This document shows positions 17,781 through 25,962 of a DNA stretch of 64,000 bases, piece by piece. Under the pieces are notes generated by a model that was not told the origin of the DNA, did not search any database, and worked only from the letters and a program-made list of their open reading frames with translations. Numbering within the stretch: position 1 is the stretch's first letter; each line of letters opens with the position of its first letter. The position numbers and the translations under genes were made by a program. Source of the DNA: Anaerosporobacter mobilis DSM 15930 (GTDB lineage: Bacteria; Bacillota; Clostridia; Lachnospirales; Lachnospiraceae); NCBI RefSeq assembly GCF_900142955.1, contig NZ_FRCP01000015.1, positions 1-64,000 of the forward strand, read 5' to 3'.

Positions 17781-19931
17781 TTATTTGCTTGTCTCTGCAT
17801 ACATAATATCTTCTTTCACAAAATCAGGGATATTATTGCTAACAATAGCATATTGATTACTCGTCACATTACCATACTCATCAGTTTTCCAGGTAACGGT
17901 AACGGTGACATTAGGGTCGTAATTAGTTAGTATACCATTGTTCCATGCATAACTATTATTAAAAAGATACGGAAGAATTTCACTTATAGTATCACCATCC
18001 TTATACATAACACTCTTGTCATAAGTCCATTCTGGATTTTCTTTCATATATGCAATGTATTGCTCCTCCTCATGAGCATACTGTGGTATTCGATAATCAA
18101 TACTCACATTCATTATATCGGCAAGATTAAATGTTTTCGTAAAATCAAATCCATGCATGCTTAAGAAGTCGATTGTTCTTGTGAACGACGGATATACCAA
18201 TGCACTATAACTAAGAACGTCATTCTCATCAGTAGTATACCCAAAGTCTATGGTGGCTAGTGGTACTTCATTTCTTACATCTTCCAAAGAAAGTGCTAAA
18301 AGTTCATCTCGATACAATGATAATAATTGTGCTTTCTCCTCTTCTGTTAATGTAATACTCAACTTTTGGAATTCACTATAGCAAGTAACGTTTGTTACTT
18401 CCTTCATTGTATATATTGGGAAGGCACCCTCTTTATATTCTTTGTTCTGATATAATTGGTTTAGCAAATCAAAATAAGGTTCTACAGCAATTGCATAACT
18501 TCTATAGATATGTCTTCCTGAGTTTAAGCGATATTGTACATGAATAGTCATGTATTTATCATAATCGCTATCACTATCGATTTCTCCCTCATTCAATACG
18601 GCCTCTCCTTCAACTGCCATCTTTGCAATTTCATAGGCAGCATCTTTGTCCTTCAGATTCATATATTCGAATGCATAACCTATTCTATCCATATAAGAAA
18701 TCTTGTATCTACTATTGTCCTCGTTATAAACCCTAAACTCTAAGTTATTGTCTATACCTGATAGTGCAACACTCATGCTCTCAATCTTATCTTTACTAGG
18801 TATATACTTATCATACTGTAATAAGTCCCACTTAAACATAGAGAATATCGCAAACATAAGGACTGCGCCAACAAGTAATGAACCACGACTCTTGAAAGCT
18901 GCTTTAAAATCAAAATGATAGATGATTTCCATAATACAGCTACATAATAAGTACCCGCAAACCATACCAAAAATCAACCAAAAAGAGGAATTTGCATTCA
19001 TTAGTGATGTGAAGATTATACCACTCCATAAACCAATTGGTACGCTAACCACTATCTTAATATAAGGCTGCAATACTTGGTAAGAGATTGCCTTTCCTGC
19101 TGCTTCTGATGATCTCTTGCGATATAAGAAAACTGCTAGAATTACTAAAACCATTGTAACCGCTATATAAATCAAAGTGATAGCGAATGATAGTGTCTTC
19201 TCATACACAGCATTAGTCATATTAAAATATGCACTAATTGGTGAGCATCTGAAAAGGAATGACTCTGTAATGGAACCATATTCATAATACGTCTCAAAGT
19301 ATGTGTCTTTTAAAGAGCCAATAAGAACTGCTACCACTGGTCCATATGCAAGGAATACACCACTTGCCAAGATACTTACAATAAGCTGACCAGTTAATAA
19401 TACTGCTATAATTACAACAGTATATGTGAGACAATAATTTAATAGATTAACGCCGAATGCTTTCCATGCTTCTATCCACACATTAGAACCAAAGGCTCCA
19501 TTGGTACCAACTATGACAAATCCAATGGCTAGGGATACAAGATAAGGAATCACATAGATGGCAATACCGATTATATAGATGGAGGAAAATAATGACTCTC
19601 TCTTAACCGGTAAACTATGATAGAAATCTACCTTTTTCTTTGAATGTAGATAATAAAACCCACTAATACCACATAATATGGCCAATATAATTGTAAGTAA
19701 TACTAACGCTGAATTTCCTACTCCTAAGCAATACATAGCAGTATTTGATAGATACTCATGTCGATCTCCCAGTGCCTGCCCCTGCTTAAACATATTCACT
19801 ACTCGTTCTACTGAAGTAGCAGTATATACTGGTATCGCGAATAAGAATGCTACAAAAGAAATGGCAATCGCCCATAAACGTCTCTTCACATCTTCTCTCA
19901 TTAGTCTACATAATAAGTTTCTTGATGTCAT
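17781..19931 (-). CDS. ABC transporter permease, YtrC/D-like with large extracytoplasmic region
   Basis: The 716-aa product has an N-terminal helix (about 17-36), six or seven further helices to about residue 375 and a long soluble C-terminal half with no recognisable motif. It overlaps the ATPase gene by 26 bp and is third in a GntR-ATPase-permease operon, the layout of the Bacillus ytr (YtrA-regulated) transporter. The helix order suits an ABC-2 type permease; the C-terminal region is much longer than in classical ABC-2 permeases and presumably faces outwards. The substrate is unknown; in ytr systems cell-wall-active antibiotics induce expression. Confidence 0.75.
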   Translation of the reverse strand: MTSRNLLCRLMREDVKRRLWAIAISFVAFLFAIPVYTATSVERVVNMFKQGQALGDRHEYLSNTAMYCLGVGNSALVLLTIILAILCGISGFYYLHSKKKVDFYHSLPVKRESLFSSIYIIGIAIYVIPYLVSLAIGFVIVGTNGAFGSNVWIEAWKAFGVNLLNYCLTYTVVIIAVLLTGQLIVSILASGVFLAYGPVVAVLIGSLKDTYFETYYEYGSITESFLFRCSPISAYFNMTNAVYEKTLSFAITLIYIAVTMVLVILAVFLYRKRSSEAAGKAISYQVLQPYIKIVVSVPIGLWSGIIFTSLMNANSSFWLIFGMVCGYLLCSCIMEIIYHFDFKAAFKSRGSLLVGAVLMFAIFSMFKWDLLQYDKYIPSKDKIESMSVALSGIDNNLEFRVYNEDNSRYKISYMDRIGYAFEYMNLKDKDAAYEIAKMAVEGEAVLNEGEIDSDSDYDKYMTIHVQYRLNSGRHIYRSYAIAVEPYFDLLNQLYQNKEYKEGAFPIYTMKEVTNVTCYSEFQKLSITLTEEEKAQLLSLYRDELLALSLEDVRNEVPLATIDFGYTTDENDVLSYSALVYPSFTRTIDFLSMHGFDFTKTFNLADIMNVSIDYRIPQYAHEEEQYIAYMKENPEWTYDKSVMYKDGDTISEILPYLFNNSYAWNNGILTNYDPNVTVTVTWKTDEYGNVTSNQYAIVSNNIPDFVKEDIMYAETSK

Positions 19932-20808
19932 ATCCTACTACCTCCGTTTCGCTAATGAATATCTCTTCCAAACTAAGCGGTAACACTTCGACGAAAATTG
20001 GATTTCTCTTCTGAATAATAGCGGTAATTTCTTCGCAAGTTCCCCTTGCTGTATACGTATACAAAGAACCTCTTTGTTCTTTCTTTAATAGATTTAATTC
20101 TTTCTCTACCTCTTCTACTCTATCTTGTGTTTTGAAGACGCATTGTACCTTATGAATACTACATTTCATATCGAATAAATCCTTCGACAACAGAATTCCT
20201 CCCTTATGCAAAAGACCTACATGATCACAGATATCTTCTAGTTCTCTTAAGTTATGAGATGCAATGATAGGTGTCATCTCACGTTCTGTAAGTTCTTTTG
20301 CGAATATACTCTTAACTGCTTGACGCATTACAGGATCAAGACCATCGAATGTCTCATCACAGAAGAGATATTTTGTATTGGCACAGATACCACAAATTAC
20401 TGATAGCTGCTTCTTCATACCCTTTGAAAATGTATTAATTTTTCTTGTCAGGCTTAATTCAAACTGACCAATCAATTTATCAAATCGATTTACATCAAAG
20501 TTCTTATATATACTACGGTAAAACTCCCTCATATCTTTTGGTGTTGCATTAGGAAAGAAAAATTGTTCATCTGATATATAGAAGAAACGTTCTTTTGCTT
20601 CTATATTCTCATAAACATTCATTCCATCTAATTTGATTTCCCCGCTATCAGGTTTAAGAATTCCACTCATCATACGAAGAAAAGTACTCTTACCAGCCCC
20701 GTTTGTTCCAACGAGTCCGAATACATTTCCTTCTTTGATCGTAGCAGATATCTGATCAACAGCCTTGATGTCATCAAATGTCTTACTTACATTAATTGCT
20801 TCAATCAT
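19906..20808 (-). CDS. ABC transporter ATP-binding protein (YtrB-like)
   Basis: The 300-aa cytoplasmic ATPase has Walker A GTNGAGKST, Q-loop region, signature FSKGMKKQL (a C-loop variant common in ABC-2 systems), Walker B YLFCDETFDGLD and switch His in IASHNLRELED. A C-terminal domain of about 90 residues follows. It overlaps the regulator gene by 8 bp and the permease gene by 26 bp, showing a coupled operon. It energises the transporter with the 716-aa permease. Assignment as ABC-2 ATPase is secure; the YtrB comparison comes from operon order. Confidence 0.9.
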   Translation of the reverse strand: MIEAINVSKTFDDIKAVDQISATIKEGNVFGLVGTNGAGKSTFLRMMSGILKPDSGEIKLDGMNVYENIEAKERFFYISDEQFFFPNATPKDMREFYRSIYKNFDVNRFDKLIGQFELSLTRKINTFSKGMKKQLSVICGICANTKYLFCDETFDGLDPVMRQAVKSIFAKELTEREMTPIIASHNLRELEDICDHVGLLHKGGILLSKDLFDMKCSIHKVQCVFKTQDRVEEVEKELNLLKKEQRGSLYTYTARGTCEEITAIIQKRNPIFVEVLPLSLEEIFISETEVVGYDIKKLIM

Positions 20809-21178
20809 TGATTTGCTCCTCCTTATAGATTTCCTGACTAATCTCTACTAACTCTTCATAATCAATCCCTGTTTTCTTAGCCAGACTAATAGCATCTTCT
20901 AACTGTTTTAATACTTCCATTTTCTTATAATTCATTAAGTCCACATCCCCTGCTATAAAACTTCCTTTACCTTTAACCGAATAGATATACCCTTTCTGTT
21001 CTAGAGTTGCATATGCTCTTTGAATGGTATTCGGATTTATCGATAATTCCATTGCTAAATTACGAACAGATGGTAACTTCGTATCGGCTGGTAGTGCACC
21101 CTTTAAGATTAGTTCTTGAAATCGTTCTACTACTTGCTCGTAAATTGGTCGTCGGTCTTTGTAATCAATAACTATCAT
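20801..21178 (-). CDS. GntR family regulator, YtrA subfamily
   Basis: The 125-aa protein has an N-terminal winged helix (RRPIYEQVVERFQELI, LPSVRNLAMELSINPNTIQRAYATLEQKGYIY) and only a short C-terminal dimerisation helix. That is the hallmark of the YtrA subfamily of GntR, which lacks a ligand-binding domain. It is first in the operon, with a start after AGGAGAG. A perfect 16-bp inverted repeat overlaps the operon promoter (21274-21312) and is the likely autoregulatory operator. I infer a repressor that releases its transporter genes under cell-envelope stress. Confidence 0.9.
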   Translation of the reverse strand: MIVIDYKDRRPIYEQVVERFQELILKGALPADTKLPSVRNLAMELSINPNTIQRAYATLEQKGYIYSVKGKGSFIAGDVDLMNYKKMEVLKQLEDAISLAKKTGIDYEELVEISQEIYKEEQIND

Positions 21179-21273
21179 CCTGCTCTCCTTTCCTTAATTC
21201 GTTTTCGAGTTTCAAAAGGTCAATCTTCTCCCTCAGATGAATAACTATGAAAATCTTAATATTCATAAGAAAT

Positions 21274-21312
21274 TATACTAACTGTATTATCACTCTTAAT
21301 ACAGTTAGTATA
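21274..21312. promoter_or_regulatory. Operator-like 16-bp perfect inverted repeat
   Basis: Arms tatactaactgtatta (21274-21289) and taatacagttagtata (21297-21312) are exact complements around a 7-nt centre. The right arm contains the -10 box of the regulator operon, and the site extends over the presumed start point. This is the placement expected for repression by the GntR protein encoded just downstream. Confidence 0.85.
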
Positions 21313-21335
21313 GTTGTGTGTATGTATTTTGTCAA
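21307..21335 (-). promoter_or_regulatory. Promoter of the YtrA-like operon
   Basis: Minus-strand TTGACA (21330-21335), 17-nt spacer and TATACT (21307-21312). Near-consensus sigma-A promoter overlapping the inverted repeat and reading into the GntR gene about 125 bp downstream. Confidence 0.85.
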
Positions 21336-21374
21336 GGTATATTTTCATTTTATTTCCTATTACGTTCCTTCAAT

Positions 21375-21417
21375 AAAAAAGCTAATGCAAATGGAATTTT
21401 CTCCAATATGCATTAGC
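21375..21417 (-). terminator. Rho-independent terminator of the methyltransferase gene
   Basis: On the minus strand, GCTAATGCATATTGGA pairs with TCCATTTGCATTAGC (one mismatch), followed by six T residues. It lies about 20 bp after the stop at 21439. Confidence 0.9.
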
Positions 21418-21438
21418 ATCAATATACCTTTTTGTTAT

Positions 21439-22242
21439 TTATTTTCTTGCCTTTATAGTAAATGTCTTAGGGATTCCCTTATCAAACTGTTCACAAGACA
21501 TATTCGGTTCTTCATCTAAACCTTCGATATGAAAACCAACCTGTGCCATTGCTGTAATAATTTCTCCCAGATTCCATTTCCGTAGATATACTTTCCTTGT
21601 CTCACTTTCTGGCATATATTTCGCAAAAGATATCTCACTTTCAACTAATTCTGTACTAAAATAATCCCCTGTTACCTTGTGTTTACGAATCTTAGCAGTT
21701 GTCCCTCGAGACGTAATTAACTTATTGCTTACGGGATGGAAATCACGTAAAACAAAGATTCCATCTTTCTTCAATAAACGAAATGCCGTTTGGAACAATG
21801 GGTGTAAATCAGTAAAGTAATGTAGTATTCCTATCTCAGCAAAAACAATATCATAATCTCCTGTTAATTCTTCTTCAGGAAGTTCTACTACATTCTCAAG
21901 CACATAGCGGATTGATACTCCTGCACTCTCGGCTAATTCCATTGCATATCGACGATTTCCTTCTGAGAAATCCATAACAACTGCTTCTGCACCAAGCATT
22001 GCTAGTGCAACGGCTTTTGTCCCATTCGATCCCATTAAGTTGGCAATCTTCTTACCATTCACATCGCCAAACTTAGGTAGTAATACGGATAACACCTTTT
22101 CTGAATTCTGACGAATTCGCTCTGCTGCCTTATCAGAAGTACCAAATTTATTAATCCAAGCCTCATAAGTAAGCTGATTCCAAGCTTCTTCATTCTCCTG
22201 CTTACAAATCTCACTTGCTTTTTCCTTTTCAAATTCACTCAT
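21439..22242 (-). CDS. Class I SAM-dependent methyltransferase
   Basis: With the ATG beginning MSEFEKEK the product has 267 aa; an upstream in-frame TTG would add ten residues. The Rossmann methyltransferase core begins at KKIANLMGSNGTKAVALAM (motif I), continues with AEAVVMDFSEGNRRYA (motif II) and DIVFAEIGILHYFTD (motif IV), and has LLKKDGIFVLRDFHP as motif VI. The substrate is not evident; family members of this shape methylate small molecules. It is monocistronic with a clear terminator. The 569-bp upstream gap is mostly a palindromic repeat. Confidence 0.85.
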   Translation of the reverse strand: MSEFEKEKASEICKQENEEAWNQLTYEAWINKFGTSDKAAERIRQNSEKVLSVLLPKFGDVNGKKIANLMGSNGTKAVALAMLGAEAVVMDFSEGNRRYAMELAESAGVSIRYVLENVVELPEEELTGDYDIVFAEIGILHYFTDLHPLFQTAFRLLKKDGIFVLRDFHPVSNKLITSRGTTAKIRKHKVTGDYFSTELVESEISFAKYMPESETRKVYLRKWNLGEIITAMAQVGFHIEGLDEEPNMSCEQFDKGIPKTFTIKARK

Positions 22243-22322
22243 TCTAGCAAACGTACTCCTTTCATCTATCAACGCTCATATTGGATTGGAGGTTCCAAAG
22301 GTTAATCTCTTATATCAAATGA

Positions 22323-22724
22323 ATACTAGGGACTATTTATTCATCTGAAGTTGGTTAATGTACTTGTGTATTATTATTTTTGATGCAAAACTCTTATACA
22401 TTTTAAAGCTTCTATACTGCCGTACTATAACACAAAACACGCTACACACCTAAGTACTTCTAAGTGTGTAGCGAAAGGTATCGAACAATGCGGAAACGCC
22501 TTCGATTCGGCATCCTGCCTCAGCTTCGGCTAGCTCGGCGTCCATGCCTCGCCTTCCTTGATTATCTAGTACACACTAAGAAGTACTATAGATGTTTCGC
22601 TATCGTTTTTTAGTCATAGTACACCAGCATAGAAGCAACTCCATATAACTAAGAGTTTTGCATATATACATTAATCATACACAAGTACAGTTTAAGCGTT
22701 TAATGAATAAATAGTCCCTAGCAT
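22323..22724. repeat. About 400-bp imperfect palindromic element (MITE-like)
   Basis: The ends ctagggactatttattcat (22326-22344) and its complement (22703-22721) match exactly. The two outer arms of about 150 bp can be aligned as inverted repeats with frequent small differences. Shared blocks include gtacttgtgta and gcaaaactctta. The centre (about 22475-22565) is GC-richer than its surroundings (cagcttcggctagctcggcg). No open frame of useful size is inside. It fills the gap between the methyltransferase and MocR genes. A non-autonomous mobile element or a long structured RNA would both fit; target duplications were not identified. Confidence 0.75.
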
Positions 22725-22841
22725 TTATCTCCAACGTTGTTATAACCTTTTGACCCTCTAATCTCCTATAGACTATCGCCCAACTTACTCTCTATCCATC
22801 GCATTAATATATCACAGATATCGTAACTTTTCAATTATTTC

Positions 22842-24326
22842 CTACTCTGCTTTATTACGAAGTTGCGCTAGACATTCTCCCATAATTTTAATCCCTGTTT
22901 CAATTTCTTCTAAGGACACCCTTGATAGACCTAATCGCAATGTATTCTCTCCTCGATCATCTAATGAGAATATGTCGCCTGGCATAAAAATTACCTTTCT
23001 CTCATAACAGACTTGTAATAGTAGCCTCGCAGATACCTCTCTTAATCCTACATATAGATGCAACCCTCCATCGCCCCACACGAACGCTGGATCTAGATAT
23101 TGTTCCACACACTGTTTGGCAAATTCGAACCTCTCCTTATAAGATTTTCGCATTCGCTTCATCTGCCGCTTCAAGATTCCTGATTGTAGATATTCATATA
23201 AGATGCCTTGGTCGATAGACGAAGTATGAATATTCTTACATCTCTTCACACTTTCTAATAGAGATATTACTCGATTGTCTCCCATAACCCAACCTATTCG
23301 TAATCCTGGAAACAAAATCTTCGAGAAGCTACCAATATAGACAACTCCATTACGTTCTTTGTCTAGAGAGGCAATCGGTGTAATATGACTGCTGCCATAT
23401 AGTAATTCTTCTGTAAAACCATCTTCTATAATCGGGACTTCATATTCTCTGCACAACTCATATATCTGAGATCTTTTCTTCTCCCCAATTACAATTCCAG
23501 TAGGATTATGATAAGAAGGAATTACATATAAGAAACGAGGTTGATACTTCTTTAGGTATTGCTCTAACTTCTCTATATCTAATCCATCTTCTAACATAGG
23601 AATTCCAATTGTCTTGATTCCATGTAATTTCATGATTCTTAAGGCTGTATTATGAGTAGGGTTTTCACACAATACATAATCTCCAAGGTTAGTGAACGCT
23701 TCAATCATCATCTCAAACCCTTCTGTAAAACCATTAGTTACAATGATATCTTTGTGTTCTCCACTCACCCCTTTCTCTAACATGTATTGCTTCAAGTACT
23801 CAATTAATGGTTTGTAGCCCCTGGCATATCCATAGTTAAGGATCTTATTACCTTCCACGGATAAACGATACAAAAAGGATCTCTTAAACTCCTCTAGATC
23901 AAACAATTCTCCATCTGGGGAGATGCTTTTGAACGAAATTAAGTCCTTACTCCATGGAATTTCATTCTTGATTATATCCATCTTCTCCGCTTCGATGGAG
24001 TATGCATTCGCCTTGGTTTCCCAATCCACATTCCATTTCATTTTATTATTGCTATTATAATCTTTTTTTCCATATCGTTCAAAGGCACTTTTCGTAATGA
24101 ACGTTCCTTTTCCCTTTTTGGTATAGATAACATTCTCTGCTTCTAGATTCTCATATGCTACTAATACAGTATTCCTACTTACACCTAGAACCTGAGATAG
24201 CTCCCTTGTGGAAGGGAGCTTACTATCAGGTGTAATCATATTCGTATGAATACTACATTTAACATGATTCTCAATCTGTTCATATATTGGACTGTCATTA
24301 TTAATTATAAGGTCATGAAATAACAT
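22842..24326 (-). CDS. MocR/GabR-type regulator (GntR wHTH fused to aminotransferase fold)
   Basis: The 494-aa protein has an N-terminal GntR winged helix (SPIYEQIENHVKCSI, LPSTRELSQVLGVSRNTVLVAYENL; about 12-75) and a fold-type I aminotransferase-like domain. PLP-site features include NPTHNTALR, PSYHNPTGIV and the Schiff-base lysine in IGSFSKILFPGLRIGW. The second of two adjacent ATGs is better spaced from GGGGGA. It lies 33 bp downstream of ddl in the same direction. A MocR protein called DdlR regulates ddl in Brevibacillus brevis, so control of the neighbouring D-Ala-D-Ala ligase is a reasonable inference. Confidence 0.9.
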   Translation of the reverse strand: MLFHDLIINNDSPIYEQIENHVKCSIHTNMITPDSKLPSTRELSQVLGVSRNTVLVAYENLEAENVIYTKKGKGTFITKSAFERYGKKDYNSNNKMKWNVDWETKANAYSIEAEKMDIIKNEIPWSKDLISFKSISPDGELFDLEEFKRSFLYRLSVEGNKILNYGYARGYKPLIEYLKQYMLEKGVSGEHKDIIVTNGFTEGFEMMIEAFTNLGDYVLCENPTHNTALRIMKLHGIKTIGIPMLEDGLDIEKLEQYLKKYQPRFLYVIPSYHNPTGIVIGEKKRSQIYELCREYEVPIIEDGFTEELLYGSSHITPIASLDKERNGVVYIGSFSKILFPGLRIGWVMGDNRVISLLESVKRCKNIHTSSIDQGILYEYLQSGILKRQMKRMRKSYKERFEFAKQCVEQYLDPAFVWGDGGLHLYVGLREVSARLLLQVCYERKVIFMPGDIFSLDDRGENTLRLGLSRVSLEEIETGIKIMGECLAQLRNKAE

Positions 24327-24359
24327 CATTATCCCCCTTGTTACCTACTACTTCCATTG

Positions 24360-25259
24360 CTATACCAACGAATACTCTATTATTTTATCCAGTAGTTCTG
24401 GATATTCCATTCCTCGTGCTCTTGCACTCTTTGGTATTAAACTTGCACTCGTTAATCCAGGGAGTGTATTGGCTTCTAATATATATGGTACACCCCTAGC
24501 AATAATCATGTCAAATCTTACATAACATTTACAATAAAGTTCTCTCCACATTATCTTAGAGGCTTCGTTAATCTTGTTTTGCAATTCTTCATCATATTCT
24601 ACTACCTCTTCCTTAGCACCTTGTTCATGGTACTTCGATTCATAATTAAAGAATTCGCCTTTATTTGCTTTAATTAGTAGAGTTGGGAATACTTCTCCGT
24701 TTAAAACGAAGGATGTAATTTCCTCTCCATTTACATATTGTTCAACGATTGCCTCTGTATCATACTTCAATACTTCATGAACTGCACTCTTTACTTCCGA
24801 TTCGTTCTGAATAAAAAATGTAGCTACACTAGAACCACCATGATTCGGCTTAATGAATAAAGGATATCCCAGTCGGTTCAATGCATCATAATCTATCTCA
24901 TCAATACTTCTAAATGTTATCCAATCTGGTGTTGCAAGCCCATATTGTTTTACAATCGTCTTAGTTAGCGATTTATTCATACAAATTGCACTACTTAATA
25001 CACCACAACCACTATATGGAATCCCTATTGTTTCAAGCGCTCCCTGAATTGTTCCATCTTCGCCAAACTTACCATGCAAGGCTAAGAAAGCAAAATCAAT
25101 TCCTTTCACACGTTCAATTACATCTTTCTTATCATCTATCATAATGGGAATTACTTGATCGTATTTGTCGCGATGCATGTATTTCATAACCTCAGCACCA
25201 GACTTAAAACTGATTTCTCGTTCTGTAGAAATTCCACCCATAATTACACCTATACGCAT
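24360..25259 (-). CDS. ddl: D-alanine--D-alanine ligase
   Basis: The 299-aa ATP-grasp enzyme joins two D-Ala for peptidoglycan precursors. Visible features are the N-terminal IGVIMGGISTEREISFKSG, LHGKFGEDGTIQG, the ATP-binding PLFIKPNHGGSSVATF, the omega-loop region FFNYESKYHEQGAKEE and the C-terminal DMIIARGVPYILEANTLPGLT with its metal-binding Glu/Asn. Length and the tyrosine-bearing loop fit a D-Ala-D-Ala rather than a D-Ala-D-Lac enzyme. The start follows AGGAGAG. It precedes the MocR gene and diverges from the BlaI-M56/LCP operon. Confidence 0.95.
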   Translation of the reverse strand: MRIGVIMGGISTEREISFKSGAEVMKYMHRDKYDQVIPIMIDDKKDVIERVKGIDFAFLALHGKFGEDGTIQGALETIGIPYSGCGVLSSAICMNKSLTKTIVKQYGLATPDWITFRSIDEIDYDALNRLGYPLFIKPNHGGSSVATFFIQNESEVKSAVHEVLKYDTEAIVEQYVNGEEITSFVLNGEVFPTLLIKANKGEFFNYESKYHEQGAKEEVVEYDEELQNKINEASKIMWRELYCKCYVRFDMIIARGVPYILEANTLPGLTSASLIPKSARARGMEYPELLDKIIEYSLV

Positions 25260-25396
25260 AAGACTCTCTCCTATCCAGCCAATTTCAAAACTCTTAATTA
25301 TCTAAAACATGCAATAACTTGTTTGAAGTTTTGTAATTTCATAGCTTCCATACCAATTTCTTTCTTACTATATAGTATACAAAGTTCTCACTCTTT

Positions 25397-25437
25397 GGTA
25401 GTACCACGTAAATGTCACATTACATCCTAGGTGGTTT
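25397..25437 (+). terminator. Hairpin with T7 run upstream of the BlaI promoter (T-box-like 3' end?)
   Basis: The plus strand has GGTAGTACCACG, reminiscent of the T-box antiterminator sequence, then CCACGTAAATGT, ACATCCTAGGTGG and seven T residues, resembling the terminator half of a T-box leader. No stem I or specifier region is visible in the roughly 130 bp upstream, and no gene requires it, because blaI has its own promoter downstream. It may be a remnant or an ordinary terminator. Confidence 0.3.
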
Positions 25438-25443
25438 TTTTCG

Positions 25444-25496
25444 TTGACAAATGTCATTAAATATATATTGACATTTGTCAATATAGGCATTATAAT
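25444..25496 (+). promoter_or_regulatory. BlaI-type double operator overlapping a consensus promoter
   Basis: Two palindromes, TGACAAATGTCA (25445-25456) and TTGACATTTGTCAA (25468-25481), lie 24 bp apart centre to centre. The second contains the -35 box TTGACA (25468-25473), followed by a 17-nt spacer and TATAAT (25491-25496), a perfect consensus promoter. This is the layout expected for autorepression by the BlaI protein encoded at 25563. The rest of the 25260-25562 gap holds no gene. Confidence 0.9.
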
Positions 25497-25562
25497 CCAA
25501 CTATGGTACCTAATAGAAATAAGACATTCTAATCAAACTTTGAAAAGGAGACTGTTGGTAAT

Positions 25563-25961
25563 ATGAAAAAAGAAGAAAAAAAAGAATTTGTTAAGCTTCC
25601 TGATTCCGAATTGTATATTATGCAAACAATCTGGAACACTGCAACTCCAGTTGGAACCGGGAAAATTGTAGAATTGATTACTAAATCAAAAGACTGGTCT
25701 CGTTCTACAATCCAAGTCTTATTAACTCGGCTAGAAGAACGTGGATTCATTAAGATGGAAAAGAAGGGAAGACTCAAATACTATAGCCCTATTATCAAAG
25801 AAGAAGATTATCTATCGGGAGAAACGAAATCGTTCTTAAAACATTTCTACAACAACTCATATAAGAAATTAATTGCCTCTCTTGTACAAGATACAAGATT
25901 AACAGATGAAGACTATGAAGAACTGTTAACCATCATTCAGAACGCAAAGGAGAGTGAATAG
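25563..25961 (+). CDS. blaI: BlaI/MecI/CopY family repressor
   Basis: The 132-aa product has an N-terminal winged helix (KLPDSELYIMQTIWNTATPVG, SRSTIQVLLTRLEERGFIKMEKKGRLKYYSPI) and a C-terminal dimerisation helix. This is the BlaI/MecI family, whose members are inactivated by cleavage when a partnered M56 peptidase senses its signal. The partner gene follows directly: its preferred ATG is 1 bp beyond this stop. Two palindromic boxes overlap the promoter. No beta-lactamase is encoded nearby, so the regulon may be only this operon or may include distant genes. Confidence 0.92.
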   Translation: MKKEEKKEFVKLPDSELYIMQTIWNTATPVGTGKIVELITKSKDWSRSTIQVLLTRLEERGFIKMEKKGRLKYYSPIIKEEDYLSGETKSFLKHFYNNSYKKLIASLVQDTRLTDEDYEELLTIIQNAKESE

Positions 25962-25962
25962 C

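Noticed and set aside
25260..25440. T-box riboswitch upstream of blaI
   Set aside because: A T-box-like GGTAGTACCACG and a T7-run are present, but there is no stem I, specifier loop or suitable length, and the blaI promoter lies downstream of it.
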